Below are positions 20,415 to 31,602 of a stretch of DNA of 64,000 nucleotides, in pieces. Within the stretch, counting starts at the first letter, position 1, and every line of letters begins with the position of its first letter. Made by a program: the position numbers and the translations under genes. Where the stretch lies: assembly GCF_020526085.1 (NCBI RefSeq), contig NZ_CP084874.1, forward strand, positions 744,001 to 808,000, written 5' to 3'. Source of the DNA: Klebsiella africana. Lineage in GTDB: Bacteria > Pseudomonadota > Gammaproteobacteria > Enterobacterales > Enterobacteriaceae. The notes under the pieces were generated by a model. That model was not told the origin of the DNA, searched no databases, and worked only from the letters and a program-made list of their open reading frames with translations.

Positions 20415-20505
20415 GCTTGATATTCCGTTCGTTGCGCAGATGCCAGCTTCCCGCCGCCAGGCGGGAAGCACAGGGCTGCAAATTAACAATTGCCGCTAGT
20501 GTAGG

Positions 20506-21213
20506 TTAGCTCTTTTGCGCCTGGCAAGCCTGCTGGACATACGGATTATGGTTGCCCTGCACTTTCGCAATGCGCTCATCGCGCTCACACTCCCAGGCGG
20601 TGACCGGGTACTGTTTATCCCATGCGGTAAACAGCTGAGTTTGCTGGCGGGAAAGATTCAGCTGGTAGCGGTCGCGCATATAGAAGTAGGTGCGGGCGAT
20701 AGCGCCGCGGGCGCGGGCTGGGGGCTCGGCGACTTTATCTTTAAAATCGACCTTCATGGTGCACTGGCCGTACTGGCCTTCGCCACCGTTCCACTGGCTG
20801 TACATAAAGTTGCCGCGATCGCCATTCACTTCTCCCACCGCCGGCTGCAGGTTGTGCATATCGCTTTCCATTTTGCGGTATTCAGGATCTTTGGCGCAGT
20901 TTTTACGTCCGCCCTCCTGCCAGCACTGACGCTGATGGCCGAACTGCCACGCCGGCACCACGTGCTCCCATTCAACCCGGCTGGCACGGTTCTCATTTTT
21001 ACGCACTTTATAGCCGCAAGATTCCAAATCGATAATGCCTTTTTTCCCCTGCCAGTCGATTTTACAGCCGCAATAAAAATCACCAGGAACGTCGGCATTC
21101 ACTTTGACGCCAGCGGCTTTGGCCTGGGAAAAACTATTAATACCTGCGGCCGCAAGCGGGCCACTGACTGCCGCGCTCAATACCGCTACGGCTAAAACAT
21201 GCATACGGGACAT
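20506..21213 (-). CDS. endA: DNA-specific endonuclease I (periplasmic)
   Basis: A 235-residue secreted nuclease that cuts double-stranded DNA in the periplasm. Signal peptide to about residue 22 ([13 protein letters not shown]), then the beta-beta-alpha-metal catalytic segment [19 protein letters not shown] and [13 protein letters not shown]. Eight cysteines give disulfides expected of a periplasmic enzyme. The start MSRMHVL gives the length of Escherichia EndA. Own promoter likely; the 91-bp gap to rsmE is modest. Confidence 0.95.
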   Translation of the reverse strand: MSRMHVLAVAVLSAAVSGPLAAAGINSFSQAKAAGVKVNADVPGDFYCGCKIDWQGKKGIIDLESCGYKVRKNENRASRVEWEHVVPAWQFGHQRQCWQEGGRKNCAKDPEYRKMESDMHNLQPAVGEVNGDRGNFMYSQWNGGEGQYGQCTMKVDFKDKVAEPPARARGAIARTYFYMRDRYQLNLSRQQTQLFTAWDKQYPVTAWECERDERIAKVQGNHNPYVQQACQAQKS

Positions 21214-21307
21214 CGTTAACTCCGTGTCAAAACGAGCCCGCAACGTAGCGAATGAGGGTGCCGGATGCAATCAGTCAGATCAGAAAGTTTCTAAATAATT
21301 CCAATGG

Positions 21308-21808
21308 TTATTTTTCAGCTATCAGCAGATCGCCGCAGCGAACGCAGCGGTAAGTGGCCTCGCCGCGTACCACCCGGTTATGGCGACGGACGGTGAGCTG
21401 ATGCTGCTGACAGCGGCAGCGATAGGGGAAGGTGTTCTGGCGAACCGAATCGAGTTCAAAGCGGTGGGTGCGACGCGCAGGAACGCCAAGGACGCTCTCC
21501 ATCATCCATTTCCACTCTTTTCCGTGCGGCGCGACGCGGCCAAAATGCTGCCAGACCAGCAGGTGTGCCAGCTCATGCGGCACCACTTCATCGATAAACT
21601 CCTGCTGATTTTCCAGCAGCAGCACCGGGTTTAAACGAATTTCGTTTTTCTCCAGCCAGGCGGTGCCGGCGGAGGTACCGCGCTGCTGGTAGATCAGCGT
21701 CGGCTCCGCGTAGCGGCGTTCCAGCTTGCGGTTCGCATTGGCGAGATGCTCTCGCAGGCTGCGCATAACGGCCTGCTGAATAGCGATGGGAATACGGGGT
21801 GTTTTCAT
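21308..21808 (-). CDS. sprT: SprT family zinc metalloprotease-like protein
   Basis: A 166-residue protein with the zinc site [14 protein letters not shown] (HExxH) and a C-terminal zinc ribbon of YRCRCQQH and YRCVRCG. Related to the eukaryotic DNA-protein crosslink protease Spartan; the bacterial role is not well defined. It is upstream of endA on the same strand, as in Escherichia. Confidence 0.93.
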   Translation of the reverse strand: MKTPRIPIAIQQAVMRSLREHLANANRKLERRYAEPTLIYQQRGTSAGTAWLEKNEIRLNPVLLLENQQEFIDEVVPHELAHLLVWQHFGRVAPHGKEWKWMMESVLGVPARRTHRFELDSVRQNTFPYRCRCQQHQLTVRRHNRVVRGEATYRCVRCGDLLIAEK

Positions 21809-21885
21809 AGCGCCAGAGGATAGTGCGACGGGCAGGGGAGAGCAAGAGGAAGCTTCCTCCCCGGGAGGGAGGAAGCTCAGGCGGG

Positions 21886-23280
21886 TTAGTCGCGGGCGCC
21901 GATTTCGCGCAGCGGACGACCCTGCATCAGATTACGTTCAATATGTTCCAGCGAGACGTTTTTGGTTTCCGGGATCAGCCACAGCGTCAGCAGGATAAAC
22001 AGCACGTTCAGACCGCCGTATACCCAGAAGGTATTGGCGCTGCCCAGCGAGTTGAGCATGGTCAGGAAGGTGGCGCCGACAATCATGTTGGCAATCCAGT
22101 TGGTCGCTGTGGAGCAGGTGATACCGAAGTCGCGGCCTTTCAGCGGCTGGATTTCGGAGCAAAGTACCCAAATCAGCGGGCCAGCACTCATGGCGAAACC
22201 GACGATGAACATCAGCAGCATCAGGACGGCGATGTACTGGGCGGTAGAGGAGTGAATGCCGATGTGCATCATGGTGCCCAGGACGCCCATTCCTGCGGCC
22301 ATCACGATAAAGCCAAGGATCAGCGTCGGTTTACGGCCCCAGCGGTCGACCAGACCGATGGCGATAAAGGTGGCCAGCACGTTGGTCAGACCGACGATTA
22401 CCGTCCCCCACATCTGCTCAGTGGTGTTGGCATAACCCGCCAGCTCAAAGATCTTCGGCGCGTAGTACATGATGACGTTCATCCCGGTGAACTGTTGCAT
22501 CACCTGCAGCAGAATGCCGAGGAACACCGCGCGGCGGAAGTTGCTATTGTCTTTAAACAGTGACCAGCCGGACTGTTTTACCTTGAGGCTTTCACGGATT
22601 TCATCGAGCTCGCGTTTCGCTTCAGCGCTGGTATCGCGCAGGCGCAGCAGCACGCGTTCCGCATCGACGAAGCGACGTTTGGCGGCGAACCAGCGCGGGC
22701 TGTCCGGCAGGAAGATAACGCCGATCAGCAGCAATACCGCCGGAATGATGATAACCCCGAGCATCCAGCGCCATGCGCCGCTGTAGCTGAAAGCGGTGTC
22801 AGAGAGATAGGCGCCAAGGATCCCGATGGTGATCATCAGCTGGTACATGGAAATCATACTGCCGCGAATTTTTTCCGGCGCGATTTCCGATAGATACAGC
22901 GGAGCCGTGTATGAGGCGACACCCACCGCCAGGCCGAGCAGCACGCGGGAAACCAGCAGGATCTCAACGTTTGGCGCGGCAGCAGAGAACAGAGAACCGG
23001 CAACGAAGAGGATGGCGCCGATCATCAGGCTCTTTTTCCGGCCCAGTTTGAAAGAGAGCCAGCCGCTGCCAACTGCACCGACGGCGGCGCCGAACATCAT
23101 AGAGCTGACCACCCACTCCTGAGTGTGAGCGGAAATCTGGAACTCATTGGCAATAAAGGGTAAGGCACCCGCAATAACACCGATATCCAGGCCGAACAGC
23201 AGACCAGCCAGCGCGGCGAGGAAACAGACGAAGAACGTCATAGTCTTGTTCGAACGCCCTTGTTTTTTGTTGTCAGGCAT
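21886..23280 (-). CDS. galP: Galactose:H+ symporter GalP
   Basis: A 464-residue sugar porter of the major facilitator superfamily with 12 membrane helices. It shows the family motifs GRKKSLM after helix 2, [26 protein letters not shown] in the central loop, [17 protein letters not shown] in helix 7 and [14 protein letters not shown] at the end. It imports galactose and glucose with protons. The promoter region carries CRP and GalR/GalS sites, so induction by galactose and catabolite control are expected. Confidence 0.95.
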   Translation of the reverse strand: MPDNKKQGRSNKTMTFFVCFLAALAGLLFGLDIGVIAGALPFIANEFQISAHTQEWVVSSMMFGAAVGAVGSGWLSFKLGRKKSLMIGAILFVAGSLFSAAAPNVEILLVSRVLLGLAVGVASYTAPLYLSEIAPEKIRGSMISMYQLMITIGILGAYLSDTAFSYSGAWRWMLGVIIIPAVLLLIGVIFLPDSPRWFAAKRRFVDAERVLLRLRDTSAEAKRELDEIRESLKVKQSGWSLFKDNSNFRRAVFLGILLQVMQQFTGMNVIMYYAPKIFELAGYANTTEQMWGTVIVGLTNVLATFIAIGLVDRWGRKPTLILGFIVMAAGMGVLGTMMHIGIHSSTAQYIAVLMLLMFIVGFAMSAGPLIWVLCSEIQPLKGRDFGITCSTATNWIANMIVGATFLTMLNSLGSANTFWVYGGLNVLFILLTLWLIPETKNVSLEHIERNLMQGRPLREIGARD

Positions 23281-23346
23281 AACGCCCTCCAGTTGAGTTA
23301 TTGATTCTGTCGATGGTTAGGGTAGGACACTCGTCGGTAAAAAAAC

Positions 23347-23360
23347 GTGATTATAGTCAC
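23347..23360. promoter_or_regulatory. CRP binding site of galP
   Basis: Perfect GTGA-N6-TCAC inverted repeat, centred 73-74 bp before the galP start codon, adjacent to the proximal Gal operator. Confidence 0.7.
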
Positions 23361-23364
23361 GGCT

Positions 23365-23380
23365 GTGTAATCGTTTACAC
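23365..23380. promoter_or_regulatory. GalR/GalS operator, proximal
   Basis: All fixed positions of GTGNAANCGNTTNCAC are present. Only four bases separate it from the CRP site. Confidence 0.8.
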
Positions 23381-23547
23381 AAAGGTAAAGAAACGTAATG
23401 CATTAAATGCTTTTTAAATCAGCAATATAAACAAGGATAGACGACATTTTGAAAAACGGTAATCAGAGTTGACCGAAACAATATGTAACATTGTGAAAAA
23501 TGGGTACAGGAGATAGCGTCTTTGGGCAGAAGGTGACAGTCTTTACG

Positions 23548-23563
23548 ATGTAATCGCTTTCAT
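23548..23563. promoter_or_regulatory. GalR/GalS operator, distal (weaker)
   Basis: TGNAANCGNTTNCA core kept, outer G and C replaced by A and T. Located 183 bp from the proximal operator, near the end of metK. Confidence 0.5.
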
Positions 23564-23610
23564 TTTTTGGCGGCCGCGCGTTGAAATGGGGGCGCAGAAA
23601 AGGGGGGGGT

Positions 23611-23641
23611 AAATAAAAAGGCCAGCGCGAGGCTGGCCTTG
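23611..23641 (-). terminator. metK terminator
   Basis: Stem GGCCAGC/GCTGGCC with loop GCGAG; on the minus strand followed by TTTTTATTT. Placed 20 bp after the metK stop. Confidence 0.85.
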
Positions 23642-23660
23642 AACAGAGGAAGCGCGGTAC

Positions 23661-24815
23661 TTACTTCAGACCGGCCGCTTCGCGCAGCAGAGCCGCTTTG
23701 TCGGTTTTTTCCCATGGGAAATGTTCGCGACCAAAGTGACCGTAGGCTGCGGTTTCTTTGTAGATCGGATGCAGCAGATCCAGCATCTGAATCAGGCCGT
23801 ATGGACGCAGGTCGAAGAACTCGCGCACCAGCAGGGTCAGCTGTTCAGAAGGCACTTTCTCGGTGCCAAAGGTTTCCACCATGATGGACGTTGGTTCTGC
23901 AACGCCGATAGCGTAAGAAACCTGAATTTCGCAACGATCGGCCAGGCCTGCGGCAACGATGTTCTTCGCCACATAGCGCGCTGCGTAGGCTGCGGAACGG
24001 TCAACTTTTGATGGATCTTTACCGGAGAACGCGCCGCCGCCGTGACGAGCCATGCCGCCGTAGGTATCAACGATGATCTTACGACCGGTCAGACCGCAGT
24101 CGCCCATCGGGCCGCCGATAACGAAACGGCCGGTCGGGTTGATGAAGAATTTGGTCGAAGCGTTCAGCCATTCGGTCGGCAGAATCGGCTTGATAATCTC
24201 TTCCATCACTGCTTCCTGCAGGGATTTCTGATCGATATCTTCCGCGTGCTGAGTGGACAGAACGACCGCGTCGATACCGACGATTTTGCCGTCGTCATAC
24301 TGGAAGGTCACCTGGCTTTTCGCATCCGGGCGCAGCCACGGCAGGGTGCCGTTTTTACGCACTTCGGCCTGGCGCTGCACCAGACGGTGAGCGTAAGTCA
24401 CCGGTGCCGGCATCAGCACGTCGGTTTCGTTAGTGGCGTAGCCAAACATCAGCCCCTGGTCGCCAGCGCCTTGCTCCAGCGGATCGGCACGGTCAACGCC
24501 CTGGTTGATGTCCGGAGACTGTTTACCAATGGCGCTTAGTACGGCGCACGAATTGGCGTCAAAGCCCATATCGGAATGCACGTAGCCAATTTCGCGGACG
24601 GTGTTGCGAGTGATCTCTTCGATATCAACCCATGCGCTGGTGGTGATTTCGCCGCCTACCAGCACCATGCCGGTTTTGACATAGGTTTCACATGCGACAC
24701 GCGCTTTCGGATCCTGCTCGAGGATGGCATCCAGCACGGCATCAGAGATTTGGTCAGCAATTTTGTCAGGATGCCCTTCTGATACGGACTCAGACGTAAA
24801 AAGGTGTTTTGCCAT
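23661..24815 (-). CDS. metK: S-adenosylmethionine synthetase
   Basis: A 384-residue enzyme that makes SAM from methionine and ATP. Conserved blocks are [21 protein letters not shown], the hexapeptide [12 protein letters not shown] and [16 protein letters not shown]. Length equals that of Escherichia MetK. SAM feeds methylation and, after decarboxylation, spermidine synthesis, linking it to the neighbouring speA-speB. Upstream MetJ-box-like repeats indicate repression by MetJ with SAM as corepressor. Confidence 0.97.
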   Translation of the reverse strand: MAKHLFTSESVSEGHPDKIADQISDAVLDAILEQDPKARVACETYVKTGMVLVGGEITTSAWVDIEEITRNTVREIGYVHSDMGFDANSCAVLSAIGKQSPDINQGVDRADPLEQGAGDQGLMFGYATNETDVLMPAPVTYAHRLVQRQAEVRKNGTLPWLRPDAKSQVTFQYDDGKIVGIDAVVLSTQHAEDIDQKSLQEAVMEEIIKPILPTEWLNASTKFFINPTGRFVIGGPMGDCGLTGRKIIVDTYGGMARHGGGAFSGKDPSKVDRSAAYAARYVAKNIVAAGLADRCEIQVSYAIGVAEPTSIMVETFGTEKVPSEQLTLLVREFFDLRPYGLIQMLDLLHPIYKETAAYGHFGREHFPWEKTDKAALLREAAGLK

Positions 24816-24930
24816 ATTTTATTTCACCTGTGGACGATTCGGGTAGCTCATACTGTTGTGTAATGTGGCTTTGGTGGATTATCAGCGCAAAGCCGCGCAG
24901 GTTGCGACACGAGCAGTCTGAGTGTTAATC

Positions 24931-24959
24931 AGTATAGACGGATTAACTTCTGGACGGCC
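24931..24959 (-). promoter_or_regulatory. metK MetJ boxes and -10 element
   Basis: On the minus strand three consecutive 8-mers, GGCCGTCC, AGAAGTTA and ATCCGTCT (24936-24959), each resemble the MetJ box AGACGTCT (5, 5 and 6 of 8). They are followed by TATACT (24931-24936), a good -10 element. Tandem 8-bp boxes over the promoter are the known MetJ arrangement. Confidence 0.65.
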
Positions 24960-25282
24960 ATTTTAGGTCAAATCTTGAGCCCATTTCCAGCCTTTTTTGA
25001 TGGCGGTCGCATTTATGGGAAAACGGGTCTGGCAAATTTCCCTGACAACGGCGCAACCGGACACATTTTTATTTTGCTTTTTACCCCGCTTCTCGGTATA
25101 AAACGCCGCGCGCGGCTCATTAAAAAAGCGCACGGGGCATGGCCCTGTGGTGCCACTTCCAGCCGGGTTAAGCAGTCTGTATTTACAGAATCTCGCAGCG
25201 GCGTAGCGCCTGTTGCCCGGTATGTATAGCTTTGGCTTGTCGCCGACCCTGTCGCAGGGCGGTGTGGAGGTGATACCAGATA

Positions 25283-25432
25283 ATGAACCAACGTTTTTCG
25301 CTTGATTCGTCGCGTCGTTCTGTCGCGCGTCAGCACTCCGCAACCTGCATCTCTCTCATGCAAACCAGCCGATGTTCACCCCATCTCGGCGCTTCTCAGG
25401 ATTCCAGGGCCGGTCGGCCGTCAGAAAACTGA
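25283..25432 (+). CDS. Possible small ORF in the speA leader (49 aa)
   Basis: ATG at 25283 preceded by GGAGG (25266-25270); the 12-base spacer is longer than ideal. The predicted peptide starts MNQRFSLDSSRRSVARQHS and has seven arginines in 49 residues, encoded mostly by CGT early on. Because SpeA consumes arginine, an arginine-rich leader could act as a sensor. No homologue is recognised; it may be non-coding. Confidence 0.35.
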   Translation: MNQRFSLDSSRRSVARQHSATCISLMQTSRCSPHLGASQDSRAGRPSEN

Positions 25433-25516
25433 ACAAGGGCGCTCTTGCCTGGCAAGAGTTTTCTCGTGGTTTCTCCGGACTGTCATACTCTGTTCGGCTA
25501 CGTGTTTTACGATGAT

Positions 25517-25648
25517 ATGAATAAGAAACCGGTCGCGCAGTCGCAAAACCAGCAGATAGTGCTGGGCTTTAGGACTGTTCATGGGTTGTTATCGCATCTT
25601 TGGACTGCGATAGTAGTTAACTGTCTTACACTTATTATTAAAAATTGA
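25517..25648 (+). CDS. yqgB: Small protein YqgB
   Basis: A 43-residue protein, MNKKPVAQ at the start and AIVVNCLTL near the end, clearly matching Escherichia YqgB (43 residues, MKKKPVAQ..., AIVVNCFTL). It ends 8 bases before the speA ATG, and its stop codon overlaps the speA ribosome site (TGAGG), so translation of the two is probably coupled. The Escherichia gene has been linked to acid stress; function is not defined. Confidence 0.8.
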   Translation: MNKKPVAQSQNQQIVLGFRTVHGLLSHLWTAIVVNCLTLIIKN

Positions 25649-25656
25649 GGTTCGCT

Positions 25657-27633
<1,977 letters not shown>

Positions 27634-27639
27634 CCGCTG

Positions 27640-27710
27640 ATGCCCGGTAGCGCTGCGCTTACCGGGCCTGCGCATGTCTGCCGGATAAGGCGAAGCCGCC
27701 AGCTGGCCGA
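27640..27710. repeat. REP pair between speA and speB
   Basis: Two REP-type palindromes: 27642-27667 (GCCCGGTAGC...TACCGGGC) and 27679-27706 (CCGGATAAGGCG...). Typical enterobacterial extragenic position between speA and speB. Confidence 0.75.
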
Positions 27711-27779
27711 ATGCGATACTCACTTGAACCCGTATGCATTACCGGCGATAATTCACGCCAATAAGCGATTTTTCTATCA

Positions 27780-27824
27780 AACCCTTCCTCGTCGGGCCTA
27801 ACGACGCGGAGGGGTTTTTTTATA
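27780..27824 (+). terminator. speA terminator
   Basis: Imperfect stem ACCCTTCCTCGTCG with CGACGCGGAGGGGT followed by seven T. It separates speA from speB, although read-through would allow co-expression. Confidence 0.75.
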
Positions 27825-27866
27825 CTTATTTTTTACGTTCCACGACTGCGAAAAGAGGTCATATCC

Positions 27867-28787
27867 ATGAGCACTTTAGGTCATCAATACGATAACTCCC
27901 TGGTATCCAATGCCTTTGGCTTTCTGCGTTTGCCGATGAACTTCATGCCGTATGAAAGCGATGCGGACTGGGTCATCACCGGCGTGCCGTTCGATATGGC
28001 GACCTCCGGGCGCGCGGGTGGCCGTCATGGCCCGGCGGCTATCCGTCAGGTTTCCACTAACCTTGCCTGGGAGCACAACCGTTTCCCGTGGAACTTCGAC
28101 ATGCGCGAACGCCTGAACGTGGTGGACTGCGGCGATCTGGTGTACGCCTTCGGCGACGCGCGCGAAATGAGCGAGAAGCTGCAGGCTCACGCCGAGAAGC
28201 TGCTGGCGGCCGGCAAACGTATGCTCTCCTTTGGCGGCGACCACTTCGTTACCCTGCCGCTGCTGCGCGCCCACGCCAAGCACTTCGGTAAAATGGCGCT
28301 GGTACATTTCGATGCCCATACTGATACCTACGCCAACGGCTGCGAGTTCGACCATGGCACCATGTTCTACACCGCGCCGAACGAAGGGCTTATCGATCCG
28401 AACCACTCGGTGCAGATCGGGATCCGCACCGAGTTCGACAAAGACAATGGCTTTACGGTACTGGACGCCGGCCAGGTTAACGACCGCAGCGTTGATGACG
28501 TGATTGCCCAGGTGAAGCAGATCGTCGGCGACATGCCGGTGTACCTGACCTTTGATATCGACTGTCTGGATCCGGCGTTTGCGCCAGGCACCGGTACCCC
28601 GGTTATCGGCGGGCTGACCTCCGACCGCGCGATCAAGCTGGTGCGCGGCCTGAAGGATCTGAACATCGTTGGGATGGACGTGGTGGAAGTCGCCCCGGCC
28701 TACGATCAGTCCGAAATCACCGCCCTGGCGGCGGCGACTCTGGCGCTGGAGATGCTGTACATCCAGGCGGCGAAGAAGGGCGAATAA
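27867..28787 (+). CDS. speB: Agmatinase
   Basis: A 306-residue ureohydrolase of the arginase family that splits agmatine to putrescine and urea. The binuclear manganese site is visible in [22 protein letters not shown] and [20 protein letters not shown]. Together with SpeA it forms the arginine route to putrescine. It has its own ribosome site (AAAAGAGGTC) about 10 bases before ATG. Confidence 0.96.
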   Translation: MSTLGHQYDNSLVSNAFGFLRLPMNFMPYESDADWVITGVPFDMATSGRAGGRHGPAAIRQVSTNLAWEHNRFPWNFDMRERLNVVDCGDLVYAFGDAREMSEKLQAHAEKLLAAGKRMLSFGGDHFVTLPLLRAHAKHFGKMALVHFDAHTDTYANGCEFDHGTMFYTAPNEGLIDPNHSVQIGIRTEFDKDNGFTVLDAGQVNDRSVDDVIAQVKQIVGDMPVYLTFDIDCLDPAFAPGTGTPVIGGLTSDRAIKLVRGLKDLNIVGMDVVEVAPAYDQSEITALAAATLALEMLYIQAAKKGE

Positions 28788-28798
28788 CCCGGATGACC

Positions 28799-28916
28799 CC
28801 GACCCTCTCCCTTCCCGGGAGAGGGTTGCGCACGGCACAGAGGGGTTATCAAGGCGCCGGGCGATAGCTCCTGCGCGCCGGGAGAGGGCCAGCCCGCAGG
28901 AGAGGGGTCAGCAACG
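28799..28916. repeat. CCCTCTCC hairpin pair after speB
   Basis: First hairpin ACCCTCTCCC/GGGAGAGGGT (28802-28826), second CTCCTGCG/CGCAGGAG (28868-28902). They lie between convergent speB and the porin gene. Related CCCTCTCC hairpins occur at 33631-33650 and 58803-58825. Confidence 0.6.
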
Positions 28917-28918
28917 CA

Positions 28919-30187
28919 TCAAAACACGTTAAACGGATATTCAACGTAGAACCGGACTTCATTCCCGCTGACGTTATAGTCACTGGCGTTGCTGGAAACG
29001 CGCAGCACCGAATAGCGGAGTCTGAATTTCAAATCTTTCGCTACGCCATTTTGTACCTGGTATTGAACCTGGTTGAACCATTCATGTTCTTTCCCGTTGC
29101 TGGTCTCCGCAGTTTTAATGTTATCCCCGCGTACGTAGGCGGTGGTCCAGGTCAGCCCCGGCAACCCCAGCCCGGCAAAATCCAGTCCGTACGACGCCTG
29201 CCACGAGCGTTCATCTTCCCCGTTAAAATCAGACCAGTAGGAGTTAGCCAGCCAGATGGTGTTGCCGCCATCGCCGACGCCGCCCTGGTTCTGATAGCCG
29301 CCGTAGTGATAGCCGGTGCTGCCGCTGCTTTGCTGATAAGCGACTTTAAAGGTGTGGATATCCCAGATGTAGCTGGCGGCCAGGCTCCAGATGCTGTTGC
29401 TGCGCCCGGTATCATTGGCATCGGCATATTCTTGATCCAGCCGTGAGTTATAGCCGTTGAAGTCGAGAACCAGCTGTTGGTTGGCGGCGAACGGCTGCTT
29501 ATAATTCAGACCAAGATACTGTTTGTTCAGCACATCTTCGACGTGCGACGCGTACAGCGCACCGCTAAGCTGGTCGTTGAACTGGTAGCTGGCGCCGCCG
29601 AAGGTCAGGCTTTTCAGGCCGCTGTTATGGCTGTCGTCGCTTTTGCGCTGCTGATCGGTCAGGTAGCCTGCGTTAATTTCCAGACCGTCGATTTCGCGTG
29701 AGGTCAGCATGGTGCCGGTATAGCTCTCGTACAGCAGACGTGAGTCGTCGGCATAGACGATGGGCAGCATCGGGCGCTGGCTACCGTAGCTGAGTACGGT
29801 ATTCGAGAAGCGCATTTTGCCGGTGGCGCCGAATTTCGCAAGATCGGATTTCGCGCGGCCATCGTCATCCTGGGCGAAAAAGTCGATCCCGCCCGCGCCG
29901 CTGCGCCCGCGACCGCCGTCCAGGCGCATCGCATATTGAGCGATACCGTCTACGCCGAAGCCAACCGGACCTTGGGTAAAGCCGGATTCGAAGGTGGCGA
30001 TAATCCCCTGGCCCCATTCGGCCTTATCCGGTAGTCCGTCACGATAATCACGTTTGATATACGCGTTACGCAAAAAGAGATCCAGATGGCTGTCGTCAAT
30101 AAAGCCCTGGCTGGCGGATTGTTGGCTGGCGAAAGTCGGCGTGGCGGCAATAATGCCAAGTGCGATTAACGATAATTCTTTTTTCAC
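28919..30187 (-). CDS. OprD-family outer membrane porin
   Basis: A 422-residue porin. Starting at GTG 30187 gives a signal peptide (LSLIALGIIAATPTFA). The mature part has the OprD hallmarks GFIDDSHLDLFLRNAYIKRD, WGQGIIATFESGFTQGPVGFGVD and FNEYPF-like end VRFYVEYPFNVF with terminal Phe needed for barrel assembly. OprD porins take up basic amino acids, peptides, aromatic acids or chitosugars (ChiP). The substrate here is not evident; the position beside speB is suggestive only. Escherichia lacks it at this locus. An upstream GTG three codons earlier is possible. Confidence 0.85.
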   Translation of the reverse strand: MKKELSLIALGIIAATPTFASQQSASQGFIDDSHLDLFLRNAYIKRDYRDGLPDKAEWGQGIIATFESGFTQGPVGFGVDGIAQYAMRLDGGRGRSGAGGIDFFAQDDDGRAKSDLAKFGATGKMRFSNTVLSYGSQRPMLPIVYADDSRLLYESYTGTMLTSREIDGLEINAGYLTDQQRKSDDSHNSGLKSLTFGGASYQFNDQLSGALYASHVEDVLNKQYLGLNYKQPFAANQQLVLDFNGYNSRLDQEYADANDTGRSNSIWSLAASYIWDIHTFKVAYQQSSGSTGYHYGGYQNQGGVGDGGNTIWLANSYWSDFNGEDERSWQASYGLDFAGLGLPGLTWTTAYVRGDNIKTAETSNGKEHEWFNQVQYQVQNGVAKDLKFRLRYSVLRVSSNASDYNVSGNEVRFYVEYPFNVF

Positions 30188-30564
30188 TGAAGGCACTTCT
30201 CTGTCTGTCGATATATTCAAGGGAATCACTGCTGACCAGATATTCTCCTGAAATAATGTCGAAAGCAATCATTGTGTGAGCAATGGTATCGCCAGGAAAC
30301 AAGCCATGTGGCGCACGCTGGCTGCGTTTGGCGAAGAGGGGTGGACTATTTATTATCTGGAGGAACGCGGTTCTGAAAGGCGGATTGTGTCCGTCGTTTT
30401 TTATTTGCCAAATAATATTTTGCTAAGTGGCAGTGCTTAAAATAATTGGCTGTGGCGAGGCGTAGTAATAGTTAACGGTTTGTGCGCTTAAATTATCAAT
30501 TAATGCGGCTAAATATTTTTACGGATATATAAAAAAGGGAGGCAATAATGCCTCCCGCTGATGA
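30188..30564. other. AT-rich gap between loiP and the porin
   Basis: 377 bp, AT-rich, containing the upstream region of the porin gene (30188 to about 30500) and the loiP terminator (30529-30556). I see no gene and no site I can name with confidence. Confidence 0.5.
30529..30556 (-). terminator. loiP terminator
   Basis: Stem GGGAGGCA/TGCCTCCC (30537-30544 with 30549-30556), four-base loop; on the minus strand followed by TTTTTT. Confidence 0.85.
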
Positions 30565-31323
30565 TTATTTAATGCCGTCGGCCTTCATGCGATCGCGAAT
30601 ATGCTGGGCGCGCGCTTCTGAGGCCGGGTGATCGTCAAACATGGAACTTTGACGGCCGGCTTCCAGCTTGGCCAGTTTTTCGAAGCTGGTGGCCAGTCCC
30701 GACGGATTGATACCGCGCTTACGCAGCAGGTCGTAAGAGTAGTCATCCGCTTCCGATTCCTGACGCTGGGAGAACTGCGAGTTCACCAGTTTTTCGCCCA
30801 GATCGCCCAACTGAGACTGCGACAGGCTACCGACGATACCGCCCGCAGAGGCCGCCGCCGCACGCACGGCGTTGGTACCCAGCGCAACCTGCATGCCTTT
30901 CTTCACATGGCCCAGCGCAACGTGACCCATTTCGTGGCCGATCACCGCTTCAACTTCATTATCGTTCATCAGGTCCATCAGTCCGCTGTAGACGCGGATG
31001 CAGCCGTTGGCCATCGCGAAGGCGTTCACATCCTTGGTCTCATACACTTTGTAGTTCACTGGCTGGCCATTGATATTATCGCCCAGCGCGGCCGCGATCT
31101 TGGTCAGACGCTGGCTGTATTCACTGCTGGCCGGGGCAATTTTCGCTTTGGCGTCCATTTCTTTGCAGGCCTGGTCGCTTAAGGTTTTCACCTGCGCGTC
31201 GCTGAGAGAGTATGCCTGGAAGGCTTCGGCGCCTGAGCTGAGCAGACCGTTGGAGTCCATGTTCTGACATCCGGTGAGGGTTGCTGCGATCCCAAGGGCA
31301 AGTACGGTTGAGCGAATTTTCAT
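30565..31323 (-). CDS. loiP: Metalloprotease LoiP (YggG), M48 lipoprotein
   Basis: A 252-residue outer-membrane-associated zinc protease. Signal peptide with lipobox LTGC (Cys19); zinc site IGHEMGHVALGH; third ligand in the ESEADDYSYDLL segment. Escherichia LoiP is induced by low osmolarity and partners BepA (YfgC). Divergent from tktA with a 279-bp shared upstream region. Confidence 0.94.
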   Translation of the reverse strand: MKIRSTVLALGIAATLTGCQNMDSNGLLSSGAEAFQAYSLSDAQVKTLSDQACKEMDAKAKIAPASSEYSQRLTKIAAALGDNINGQPVNYKVYETKDVNAFAMANGCIRVYSGLMDLMNDNEVEAVIGHEMGHVALGHVKKGMQVALGTNAVRAAAASAGGIVGSLSQSQLGDLGEKLVNSQFSQRQESEADDYSYDLLRKRGINPSGLATSFEKLAKLEAGRQSSMFDDHPASEARAQHIRDRMKADGIK

Positions 31324-31602
31324 TTTTTATCTTCCACAATCTTATGGTTGTTTATCCGACAATACGGCGACGGCAGGGAAACGTATTCTGCGTAAATTAT
31401 AAAGAGTATCGCAGGAAGCGGGCGAGCGGATTCCGGGGTAGCACAACCTGTTCCAGAGATTTCTTAAAGGGCAAAAGGATGCTCCATGTACATGACTTGT
31501 CGCTTGGGTTACATTGTTCACACTTTTTTCCGGCGTAGCCCAAAACGCGCTCTCGTCAAGTCGTTAAGGGCATGGCCTTCAACAGTCCGAACTGGAGTCA
31601 AA

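Larger units (their letters stand above)
23281..23660 (-). promoter_or_regulatory. galP control region
   Basis: 380 bp upstream of galP. GTGATTATAGTCAC (23347-23360) fits the CRP consensus GTGA-N6-TCAC. GTGTAATCGTTTACAC (23365-23380) matches the GalR/GalS consensus GTGNAANCGNTTNCAC fully. ATGTAATCGCTTTCAT (23548-23563) matches its inner part and could be a second, distal operator 183 bp away, which would allow looping. The last 50 bases hold the metK terminator. Confidence 0.75.
24816..25516. promoter_or_regulatory. metK-speA divergent region
   Basis: 701 bp between metK and yqgB. It holds the MetJ-controlled metK promoter (24931-24959) and, toward speA, a small ORF with a strong ribosome site (25283-25432). 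Several open frames on both strands (for example 24963-25343 minus) have no ribosome site or known relatives and I do not call them. The rest is presumably the speA promoter and long leader. Confidence 0.5.

Noticed and set aside
24963..25343. 126-codon ORF on the minus strand between metK and speA
   Set aside because: No ribosome site, overlaps the metK promoter strand and a competing frame; no family recognised.
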